A stretch of DNA of 17,177 bases. It comes from Porphyromonas sp. Its GTDB lineage: Bacteria > Bacteroidota > Bacteroidia > Bacteroidales > Porphyromonadaceae. The number at the start of each line of letters is the position of its first letter. Position 1 is the stretch's first letter. The notes beneath the pieces were generated by a model. It was not told where the DNA came from. It saw only the letters and a list, made by a program, of their open reading frames with translations, and made no database searches. Both the position numbers and the translations under genes were made by a program. This document shows positions 7,753-14,528 of this stretch, piece by piece. The stretch covers positions 1 through 17,177 of the forward strand of contig JASBZK010000035.1 of NCBI GenBank assembly GCA_029983505.1. The letters are read 5' to 3'.

Positions 7753-7776
7753 ACTTAGGAGGGTACATTCCTAAGT
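7753..7776. promoter_or_regulatory. Dyad upstream of the MACPF promoter, possible regulator site
   Basis: A perfect 8-bp inverted repeat, ACTTAGGA (7753-7760) and TCCTAAGT (7769-7776), with an 8-nt centre. Its midpoint lies about 60 bp upstream of the predicted MACPF start site, a usual place for an activator to bind. It could instead be an RNA hairpin or chance. Confidence 0.35.
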
Positions 7777-7966
7777 CTAATGCAACTGGGGTAGGGTCAT
7801 AGACTAAGGAAGAGAGCTTCCAAAGGTTTTTGTAGTTAAGTTTTTCTTGGCACGGTTGCCTTATCTTGTCTGCCCTTATTGCACTTCCTACTGGAAAATA
7901 CAACTCCTTTTTCCTCTGCCGAAAGATACGGACCGAGGAAAAAGTGTCGGTTCGTGCGGCGATATT

Positions 7967-8008
7967 TTTTGGGTCAGACCGAAAATTTTATTTCGGTCTG
8001 ACCCAAAA
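7967..8008. repeat. Perfect 18-bp hairpin downstream of the sulfatase gene
   Basis: Left arm 7967-7984 (TTTTGGGTCAGACCGAAA) and right arm 7991-8008 are exact reverse complements with a 6-nt loop (ATTTTA). It lies 39 nt after the sulfatase stop, where a terminator is expected. However, on both strands the T-run is on the 5' side and an A-run follows the stem, the reverse of an intrinsic terminator. It may block 3' exonucleases, act with a termination factor, or be a mobile-element remnant. Confidence 0.75.
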
Positions 8009-8047
8009 GCCTGGCGTCTATCGGACAAAAATACTCTTACCTACCGA

Positions 8048-9421
8048 TTACTCGACCCAAGGGGTGTGGGCACTGTCGATATAGCGGGCGTAGCGGTCTA
8101 CGAGACCGGGGTACTGATCTGCCACGTCGCTGAGTTCACCCGGGTCAGCAGCTATGTTGTAAAGCTCGTAACGCGTCTTCTCGGGATTATTTATATTGAG
8201 CTTTATCAGCTTCCAGTCCCCTACTCTGACCGCTTGTTTGCCGCCTTCCTCTTCAAACTCCCAGTAGAGGTACTCGTGTTGCTTTTGCTCTCCTTTGCCG
8301 GTAAGTGTCGGCAGAATGGAGATTCCGTCGATACCGGAAGGCACGTTTTGACCTGTGAGCTCGGCGAGCGTCGGGAAAATGTCCCAAAAAGCGGCGATAT
8401 GATAGGAGACACTCCCGGGCTTTACCACACCTGGCCAAGAAACGATGAAAGGCGTACGGATTCCGCCCTCGTAGAGATCACGCTTCGTCCCGCGATACGG
8501 ACCGTTGCCGTCAAAGAAATAGGGGTCGTGACCACCTTCAATGTGGGTGCCGTTGTCGGATGAGAAGATGAAGATGGTATTCTCAAACTGTCCGTTTTTC
8601 TTGAGTTCATCAATCACGCGCCGGACATCCTTATCGATTCTGGTGACCATCGCCGCGTAAGTGGAGAGCGGTTTTTCTACCGGCTTATAACCGGAGCGTC
8701 CGTCGTATGGCTTCTCGAGGAATTTGCCGTCGTAGGCTTTCCGCTCATCCTCATCGATATCAAGGTCGGCGTGAGGCAGAGCGGGCGTGAAGTACAGGAA
8801 GAAAGGCTTCTTGTCCTCAGAGCGCTCATCAAGATACTTCAGAGCTTTTTCCACAAAAAGATCCTGCGCAAAGACCTTTCCGTCCAGTTTGATCTCGGTG
8901 TTATTCTCGTGAAGGAATGGCGGGCGATGGTCGTGGGCGTTAAGCTGACCGAGGTAGCCATAGAAGTAATCGAATCCCTGCACGTTGGGCGCCCCTTCCG
9001 TGTTCGGTCCGCCGAGACCCCATTTGCCGATGCAGGCGGTGGCATAGCCGGCCTCTTTCATCAGCTCTCCGAGCGTCACTTCACCGGACTTCAAGGCACG
9101 GTCATACACGTGACCGTCTGGATTGGGCGTATCCTTATTGCCGCGGATGTAGCTGTGACCGGTGTGTTTGCCCGTAAGAAGTGAACCTCGGGACGGCGCA
9201 CTGACGGTACACCCGGCATAAGCTTGAGTGAAAGTCATCCCTTCCTTGGCCAACTCTTCAAGATTGGGCGTACGGATATACCGCTGGCCATAGACGCTGA
9301 TGTCTCCGATGCCCATATCGTCGACGAGGAAGAAGACAATGTTGGGTTTTTCTTGCGCCCAAAGCGCCGGTACAGAGGCAAGCGCAGAGAGGAAAAGGGG
9401 AAGTTTGGAAGAAGGTTTCAT
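8048..9421 (-). CDS. Secreted S1-family sulfatase (arylsulfatase type, serine-type active site)
   Basis: Hydrolyses a sulfate ester, probably on a host or algal glycan, outside the cytoplasm; the substrate cannot be told. I start at ATG 9421 (457 aa), which gives a good signal peptide (MKPSSKLPLFLSALASVPALWA, cleavage near AQEKP). The ATG at 9436 would add only MFFIC. Metal ligands: D34-D35 (FFLVDDMGIGD) and D289-N290 (SSDNGTH). The activation motif is S74-A-P-S-R78-G-S-L-L-T-G, so the formylglycine precursor is Ser rather than Cys, which in known systems needs the radical-SAM maturase anSME; that gene is not here. Other expected residues are K133 (GKWG), H217 (LPHAD) and K313 (GTKRD). The usual His of GKWH is Gly, as in part of the family. 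It starts 33 nt after malQ, so co-transcription is likely although the roles do not obviously match. Confidence 0.93.
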   Translation of the reverse strand: MKPSSKLPLFLSALASVPALWAQEKPNIVFFLVDDMGIGDISVYGQRYIRTPNLEELAKEGMTFTQAYAGCTVSAPSRGSLLTGKHTGHSYIRGNKDTPNPDGHVYDRALKSGEVTLGELMKEAGYATACIGKWGLGGPNTEGAPNVQGFDYFYGYLGQLNAHDHRPPFLHENNTEIKLDGKVFAQDLFVEKALKYLDERSEDKKPFFLYFTPALPHADLDIDEDERKAYDGKFLEKPYDGRSGYKPVEKPLSTYAAMVTRIDKDVRRVIDELKKNGQFENTIFIFSSDNGTHIEGGHDPYFFDGNGPYRGTKRDLYEGGIRTPFIVSWPGVVKPGSVSYHIAAFWDIFPTLAELTGQNVPSGIDGISILPTLTGKGEQKQHEYLYWEFEEEGGKQAVRVGDWKLIKLNINNPEKTRYELYNIAADPGELSDVADQYPGLVDRYARYIDSAHTPWVE

Positions 9422-9454
9422 ACAGATAAAGAACATCTTTTTACAATCATACGG

Positions 9455-11845
9455 TCAAAGGTTGACCGGCAGATCTTTGATAAATCCATACATACGGTAG
9501 TCCCAGACATAATCCGGATCCGATGGGGCATTTATCCGCTCATCGCGTGCCGGGACAGCGCTATTGTAATGCGCGAGAGTGAACCAGTCTTGGAGCGGAA
9601 GGATGAGGAAGAGGTTATCCAAGCGACGCAGAGCCCGTATCAGAGAACCGGTTGAGACCTTACAGCCGTAAAGTTCGGACAGGTCGTGCCGCCCTGCTTC
9701 ATCAAGCTCATCGAGCCACCACTCACGCATCGTGGAGGTGTCGTGCGTCGAAGTGGTGAGGACGGAGAGATAGGGGATATCCTCCGGGGACACGTAGAGG
9801 CGCCCCGGCTTTTTGGGCATCCGCAGCACCTCCAGAGACAATATCTCGAAAGCTCTGAGTACGGAGGGAACCGACTTCGGGAGTACGCCGAGATCTTCGG
9901 CACAAACAACCATCGGCGACACGGCAAGCGTACCGGAGATGCGCTCAAGTGACGTACTGCGCCACAAGTCCTCATTGCGTCGGTAGAAGTATTCGTCCCG
10001 ATAGTAGAGGAGACGCTCTTTGAGACCGGTCGGGAGGGACGCATAGAGTGGTTCCTTCTCGGGGTAAAGGTGCGGGTGGTAGAGTCCTTCGGCATCTCTC
10101 GAGAAAAAAGGCAGAATATCGGAGACCTCATCCTCTTGATAACCAAAAGCCGGCACGTAATAGCCGGAGAGATTCCCGTCCCCTACCCTCGGGATACTGT
10201 AGATGCGGAAGAAACCGAGGATATGATCCACTCTGATGAGACTGAAATACCGCCCCATCACGACCAGACGCCTACGCCACCAGGCATAACCGTCACGAGC
10301 CATTGCGTCCCAATCATACGTAGGGAACCGCCAGTTTTGACCATCCTCTGAGAACGCATCAGGGGGCGATCCTGCCTCCATATCTACGTGAAAAAGCTCA
10401 GGGTGCATCCAAGCATCCGCACTGTTCAGCCCCACCCCGATGGGCAAATCTCCCTTTAGGAGGACACCTTTCGAGCGGGCGTAGGATGAGAGGTCTTTCA
10501 GCTGCGCATAGAGCTGCCATTGGAGGAAAAGCGAGAAATAGTACTCCTCATCCTCTTTAAGATGCTCCGGATCATACTTCGGCCATACCTCCACTTCACA
10601 GCCCGGGTGCTGTCTCTTTTGGGAATAAAAGAAAGCGTACCCTCTCAGCTCCGACAGCACCGTATCATATAGGTCTCCGAATAGGGTCTCGAGCTCCTTG
10701 TAGAGCTGTCCGGAGGAGGAACGGATGTACCTGCGAAAAGAATAACGAGCTACGTCGAGTTTCAGCGAAAGAACCTCAGGGTAATCGACCTTGTCTCCGG
10801 CATTCAGCACCAATGCCCGCCTCTCCCATCCGTCTCGTGTCATCCGGGGCGCATCGTCGTAGAAAGGCAACTTCCGCACATCAAGGTACAGGGGATGGAT
10901 GCCGATGGTGGTCGTGGCGTTATACGGATAAGTGTCTCGGGGGCTGTCCGTGAACCTGGTGTCATAAATCGGTAAGAGCTGTAGGACGTGTTGCCCTACT
11001 TCCGACTGCCAATCCACGAAGTCTTTGGCATCCGAGAAATCCCCTGCCCCAAACGACCGCTCTGTCCTCAGAGAGAAAAGTGGCACGGCAGTCCCTTCCA
11101 TTTGGGGCATCTTTTCCTCCCTCACCCCGTCAAAAACGGGCTTAGCGAGATGGGTGTACGAAGTCAGCCCCGACTCTTTCCGTCTATAGTGGCGATTAGC
11201 TCCATTCTCCCAAAGTACTTTCCCATCCGAAGAGATGAGGACGAACTTATAATCCGTCTCCTCTATCTCCGCGGGAAACCGGAAATAGTACCCTCCGCTT
11301 TCGTAAGGGGAAAGGAAGAGACCGAACTTCGGCTCCCATCGTCCCAGAAGCGGATGCTCACCCACCACGACCAAATCACCGGGATAGGGAAAAGGCTCGG
11401 ACAATGCGTAAAGGGAATGCCCTTTGGAGAATGCAGGGAGCTTGAAAGTGTAGTACACCCCTTTTTTCTTGGGGAGAAAAGGACGAAGCGCAGGATTCGA
11501 GAGGACGTGCTCCGGAGTCGGATCTATCCAGACGTCTTCTACGAGAAGAGACGAATCGGGCACTTTCGGGAATGGATACGCGTGAGGCAAGTCCGGCTCG
11601 GTGCGAAGGAGTGCACCGGAAGCATTTCGGACACGGTACGCATACCTCATATGACGCACATCTCTTCGGTCAAGCTCCATCACGCCCGTCCATAGGGTTT
11701 CCCCTTCCTCCGTACGATGCAGACGTAGGACAGAAGGAGGACAGAGGACATCCCCACCGGCATAAAGCACGACTTCCAAGTAAGAGCCGTCATCCTCTAT
11801 GAAATAGGGGATGGTGAATGTAAGCGCAACGGTTGTTCTTTTCAT
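9455..11845 (-). CDS. malQ: 4-alpha-glucanotransferase (GH77) with tandem N-terminal CBM20 domains
   Basis: Moves alpha-1,4-glucan segments between maltodextrins or glycogen in the cytoplasm (disproportionating enzyme). Two starch-binding CBM20-like modules come first: about 1-110, and a clearer one at about 130-235 (GDLVVVGEHPLLGRWEP, YKFVLISSDGKVLWENGANR). The GH77 barrel follows from about 250 (PLFSLRTERSFGAGDF). All three catalytic acids are visible: nucleophile D540 (IRVDHILGFFR), acid/base E650 (VCAEDLGVLP) and D702 (STHDTSTMREWW). The layout is that of plant DPE2 and bacterial DPE2-like enzymes; at 796 aa it is shorter than the roughly 900 aa I would expect of that type. No signal peptide. 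It lies 143 nt after pfkA and 33 nt before the sulfatase gene. The symbol malQ is by function; the architecture differs from E. coli MalQ, which lacks CBM20. Confidence 0.95.
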   Translation of the reverse strand: MKRTTVALTFTIPYFIEDDGSYLEVVLYAGGDVLCPPSVLRLHRTEEGETLWTGVMELDRRDVRHMRYAYRVRNASGALLRTEPDLPHAYPFPKVPDSSLLVEDVWIDPTPEHVLSNPALRPFLPKKKGVYYTFKLPAFSKGHSLYALSEPFPYPGDLVVVGEHPLLGRWEPKFGLFLSPYESGGYYFRFPAEIEETDYKFVLISSDGKVLWENGANRHYRRKESGLTSYTHLAKPVFDGVREEKMPQMEGTAVPLFSLRTERSFGAGDFSDAKDFVDWQSEVGQHVLQLLPIYDTRFTDSPRDTYPYNATTTIGIHPLYLDVRKLPFYDDAPRMTRDGWERRALVLNAGDKVDYPEVLSLKLDVARYSFRRYIRSSSGQLYKELETLFGDLYDTVLSELRGYAFFYSQKRQHPGCEVEVWPKYDPEHLKEDEEYYFSLFLQWQLYAQLKDLSSYARSKGVLLKGDLPIGVGLNSADAWMHPELFHVDMEAGSPPDAFSEDGQNWRFPTYDWDAMARDGYAWWRRRLVVMGRYFSLIRVDHILGFFRIYSIPRVGDGNLSGYYVPAFGYQEDEVSDILPFFSRDAEGLYHPHLYPEKEPLYASLPTGLKERLLYYRDEYFYRRNEDLWRSTSLERISGTLAVSPMVVCAEDLGVLPKSVPSVLRAFEILSLEVLRMPKKPGRLYVSPEDIPYLSVLTTSTHDTSTMREWWLDELDEAGRHDLSELYGCKVSTGSLIRALRRLDNLFLILPLQDWFTLAHYNSAVPARDERINAPSDPDYVWDYRMYGFIKDLPVNL

Positions 11846-11877
11846 TTTGGATCAATCAGTACCCGAGGAAGTAGCTG

Positions 11878-11898
11878 CATTTCGTACGTACCGAAATG
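11878..11898. other. Small hairpin in the pfkA-malQ gap
   Basis: CATTTCG (11878-11884) and CGAAATG (11892-11898) form a 7-bp stem, and the 7-nt centre (TACGTAC) includes the palindrome TACGTA or GTAC. It lies in the malQ leader, about 33 nt before the ATG. No T-run follows on the minus strand, so it is not an intrinsic terminator. I found no clear TAnnTTTG promoter in this gap, so read-through from pfkA is the simplest view. Confidence 0.35.
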
Positions 11899-11989
11899 AG
11901 GTTCGGGATCCGTGCAAGGAAACGGGCTTACTCTGTGACGAAAAACTTTTCGGTCCGTGTCTCGCAAAAGTTCATTTCTATACCCGGGG

Positions 11990-13057
11990 TCAGTCGTCAA
12001 GTTTGGTGCGGATTTTCGCGAAGTCGACCCCGAAACTGACCTCCATTTGCCGCCCGTAGTTAATAAGCTCGTCGGCCGGCTTGACCAGTTTGAGTTTACC
12101 ATTCGTCTCGCTGAGGGGGATGTGGGTCATTTTGCCGTTCCTGAGGCTCACCATCACCCCATACACGCCGTCGTGAATGAGGTGTGCGGCGTAGGCTCCC
12201 ATCCGGGTGCAGAGGTTTCGGTCGTGCGAAGACGGCGCCCCCCCTCTTTGGACATAGCCGAGGACGGTGGTACGGCTGTCGATGCCGACGTGTTCGCGCA
12301 ACCAATTCTGAAGAAAAGCACTCGGACTCTCGCCCTTTTCCGTGTCTTGTCCCTCCATACGCAAGCCCTCCGCAACGACGATGATCGCATAGTTTTTGCC
12401 CTCCTCATATCGTGCCTTGATGGCATCTGCCACAATCTCCGGGTCACATCCGAGCTCGGGAAGGAGGATTACGTCAGCTCCGGATGCCATACCGGCGTGG
12501 AGCGCAATCCAGCCTGCGTCGTGACCCATCACCTCGACAAGGATGACCCGTTTGTGGCTCTGCGCCGTGCTGTGGATGCGGTCGATAAGCTCAGTGGCAA
12601 TGCTCACCGCCGTGTCGAACCCGAAAGTTTCGTCCGTCCCCCACACGTCATTGTCTATCGTCTTGGGGATGCCGATGACGTTATACCCAAGAGAAGAAAC
12701 GGTTGCTGCCGTCTTTTGAGTGCCGTTGCCACCGATGCAGACCAAGGCTTCGAGGTCAAGCTCTTTCCACGCTTTGGCGAACTCTTTGGCTGTCTCATCT
12801 CCTTTCTGCAAAGACTTCCTAAAGGCTTTGTCTCTGCTGGAACCCAATATCGTCCCTCCACGGCTGAGGAGAGAGGAGAGTTTGTCCTTCCCGAGGATGT
12901 CATACTCCCGCTCCGTGATGCCGGTGAAGCCGTCCTGGAACCCCAAAATCTCATAGTCGTAGGTCGCGATGCCGGTTTTCCCGATGGCGCGTATCACCGC
13001 GTTAATGCCCGGCGCATCGCCACCGGATGAGAGGATGCCTATTCTTTTCTTTGTCAT
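11990..13057 (-). CDS. pfkA: 6-phosphofructokinase
   Basis: Phosphorylates fructose 6-phosphate in glycolysis (cytoplasmic, 355 aa, slightly longer than the 320-aa E. coli enzyme). Visible landmarks: N-terminal GILSSGGDAPGINAVIR (7-23), GG-N111-G112-T in the nucleotide loop, PKTIDND (131-137) with catalytic Asp, MGHDAGWIALHAG (177-189), and VVAEG (227-231). The fourth position of the GGDG-type loop is Gly (112), as in ATP enzymes; PPi enzymes have Asp. The Lys in PKTIDND is shared with PPi-dependent and group III enzymes. This mixed signature resembles group III PFKs, so ATP is the likelier donor but not certain. Asn111 replaces the usual Asp, and His179 sits where many have Arg. The gene starts 3 nt after the mnmD stop and is in its operon. 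Confidence 0.95.
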   Translation of the reverse strand: MTKKRIGILSSGGDAPGINAVIRAIGKTGIATYDYEILGFQDGFTGITEREYDILGKDKLSSLLSRGGTILGSSRDKAFRKSLQKGDETAKEFAKAWKELDLEALVCIGGNGTQKTAATVSSLGYNVIGIPKTIDNDVWGTDETFGFDTAVSIATELIDRIHSTAQSHKRVILVEVMGHDAGWIALHAGMASGADVILLPELGCDPEIVADAIKARYEEGKNYAIIVVAEGLRMEGQDTEKGESPSAFLQNWLREHVGIDSRTTVLGYVQRGGAPSSHDRNLCTRMGAYAAHLIHDGVYGVMVSLRNGKMTHIPLSETNGKLKLVKPADELINYGRQMEVSFGVDFAKIRTKLDD

Positions 13058-13060
13058 AAC

Positions 13061-13783
13061 TCAATTGCTGTGTTCCGGAAATATCTCGTAATCTTTCTGT
13101 GCGGTCAAAATTTCCCTCTTACCCCCGGGAGGTCCCAGTGTCCGGAAGACCCGAAACCCCACTCTCAAGAGCCGCCTCCGAATCTCTCCCTTGGCGCAAT
13201 AGGTGGCAAACCGGGCGCCATCACAGGCTGCGCCGTAGAGCTTCCCGAGAAAATCCTCCGTCCAGAGAAGCGGTGTCTTCTCGGGGGCAAAAGCGTCCAT
13301 ATAGATCACGTCTGCCGGAGGGAGGTCGGAAGAGAGAAGGTCGGCACAGTGTTTGAAAATCGTAAATCGATCCGAGAGCGGAATCGCCCGATTCCAGTCT
13401 GCCTCGTGAATCTTTTCCATCCAAATCCACTCGTCCTTCCGAAGGGTCTTTTGCCACATATCCCTAATCAAATCAAGCGGAAGAGGGACGTTCTCGAACG
13501 TGTGATACAACACCGAGACACCACTCGTCTCAGTCTCCAAGAGCGTCAATAGTGCATTCAAACCGGTGCCGAAGCCCACTTCGAGAACCGTACAACTCCC
13601 CGGGTGCAGATCAGTCCACTTACGGAGCGCCTGACCGATGAAAATATACTCGCTCTCGGTGCGGGCTCCAAACGTGGAGTGGTAATGCTCACAGAGGGAG
13701 GGGACAAAAAGGGTCGGCGTACCGTCTTTCGTCTCCTCAATCTCCAATGGCGGCGTTTCCTGTGCCAAAGCGTCAGTTTTCAC
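13061..13783 (-). CDS. mnmD: MnmD-type tRNA wobble-uridine methyltransferase (MnmC C2-like, DUF752)
   Basis: A SAM-dependent methyltransferase (240 aa) predicted to convert 5-aminomethyl(-2-thio)uridine at tRNA position 34 to the methylaminomethyl form, the last step of the MnmEG pathway. Landmarks: SAM loop VLEVGFGTGLN (66-76), D163-A-F-A-P-E-K-T-P (matching DGFAPxKNP of MnmC), YCAKGEIRRRLLRVGF (195-210) and GKREILTA (221-228). It lacks the FAD oxidase domain that bifunctional MnmC carries, so it is a stand-alone MnmD. Its start overlaps the end of birA by 11 nt and its stop is 3 nt before pfkA. The family is clear; the exact substrate in this organism is inference. Confidence 0.88.
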   Translation of the reverse strand: MKTDALAQETPPLEIEETKDGTPTLFVPSLCEHYHSTFGARTESEYIFIGQALRKWTDLHPGSCTVLEVGFGTGLNALLTLLETETSGVSVLYHTFENVPLPLDLIRDMWQKTLRKDEWIWMEKIHEADWNRAIPLSDRFTIFKHCADLLSSDLPPADVIYMDAFAPEKTPLLWTEDFLGKLYGAACDGARFATYCAKGEIRRRLLRVGFRVFRTLGPPGGKREILTAQKDYEIFPEHSN

Positions 13784-14528
13784 CGGTCATAAACTGCACC
13801 TGCTTAAAGGCAAAACTTCTGTTTTTGCCCGTAGCGTCGTCGCGAATAATCAGAAGTCCGTTTTCCTCCACATGCTGTATGGTGCCTTTGAAAATCTCGC
13901 CATCCGAAGTCTTGTACCACTCGCTGTCGCCCAGCTTGTAGAGGTGCTGGTGGTACTTATTCCTTAGGTCGTCGGCAGAGGCGGGCAGGTTGTCTATTCT
14001 TTTGCGGATACCCTTAGCGATGTCCTTACTGAGCTGTAGGAGGTCGACTTCTCCTTCGGACTCGATGGCGAGGGAGGTAGCAGGTCTCGGGTAATCGTGG
14101 AAGTCGGTCTGGTTCACGTTGACGCCTATTCCGACGATGGAGTATTCGAGAGCGAAGCCGGAGAACTGGTTCTCCGTCAAGATGCCGGCGATCTTTTTGT
14201 CCTCCACAAGGATGTCGTTCGGCCACTTGATGAAGACCCTGCTTCGAGAGATGCGGTCATTAAGCGCCTCTCTCACGGCAAGCGCCGAAATGACATTGAT
14301 GTCAAAGAGTCTCGCCTTCGGCGCGGCAAGGAGATCGGGACGCAGAAGCATAGAGAAGTGAAGGTTCATTCCCGGTTCGCTGTCCCATTTATTGCCCCTC
14401 TGCCCTTTGCCTTGGGTCTGGCTGTCGGCCGTGACGATGGTGTATGTCTCGAGGTCCGGATCCTGTTCGACCAGATATCTGAGATAGTTGTTGGTGGAGT
14501 CTACGCTCCCAAGATGGATGACGTTCAT
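13773..14528 (-). CDS. birA: Biotin--[acetyl-CoA-carboxylase] ligase, without DNA-binding domain
   Basis: Activates biotin with ATP and attaches it to carboxylase carrier lysines. At 251 aa it lacks the N-terminal winged helix of E. coli BirA, so it should be a ligase only and not a repressor (group I). Landmarks: the biotinoyl-AMP loop G40-K-G-Q-R-G45 followed by NKW, and KWPNDILVEDKKIAGIL (101-117), with the catalytic Lys in that stretch. A short C-terminal SH3-like domain (about 205-250: GEIFKGTIQHVEENGLLII) closes it. Its ATG overlaps the yfhO stop in an ATGA (4 nt), and its end overlaps mnmD by 11 nt. This implies translational coupling. Confidence 0.95.
   Translation of the reverse strand: MNVIHLGSVDSTNNYLRYLVEQDPDLETYTIVTADSQTQGKGQRGNKWDSEPGMNLHFSMLLRPDLLAAPKARLFDINVISALAVREALNDRISRSRVFIKWPNDILVEDKKIAGILTENQFSGFALEYSIVGIGVNVNQTDFHDYPRPATSLAIESEGEVDLLQLSKDIAKGIRKRIDNLPASADDLRNKYHQHLYKLGDSEWYKTSDGEIFKGTIQHVEENGLLIIRDDATGKNRSFAFKQVQFMTGEN

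Larger units (their letters stand above)
7627..8047. other. 421-bp gene-free, repeat-rich stretch between MACPF operon and sulfatase
   Basis: No credible protein gene. An 83-residue minus-strand frame (7903-7652) runs through the MACPF promoter and dyad and is rejected. The stretch holds the MACPF leader and promoter, the dyad at 7753-7776, a small GGAAG/CTTCC hairpin (7808-7821), a 10-bp inverted repeat CTTTTTCCTC/GAGGAAAAAG (7907-7916 and 7935-7944) and the long hairpin at 7967-8008. The density of pairing would fit a structured RNA or the debris of a small mobile element. Confidence 0.6.

Noticed and set aside
7652..7903. 83-residue minus-strand frame upstream of the MACPF gene
   Set aside because: It would overlay the MACPF promoter and dyad and has no recognisable features.
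7847..8563. 238-residue plus-strand open frame across the sulfatase 3' end
   Set aside because: It runs through two hairpins and then antisense to conserved sulfatase sequence, so it is not a credible gene.
11957..13030. 357-residue plus-strand open frame opposite pfkA
   Set aside because: It mirrors the pfkA coding region almost exactly and shows no recognisable family; pfkA has clear catalytic motifs.
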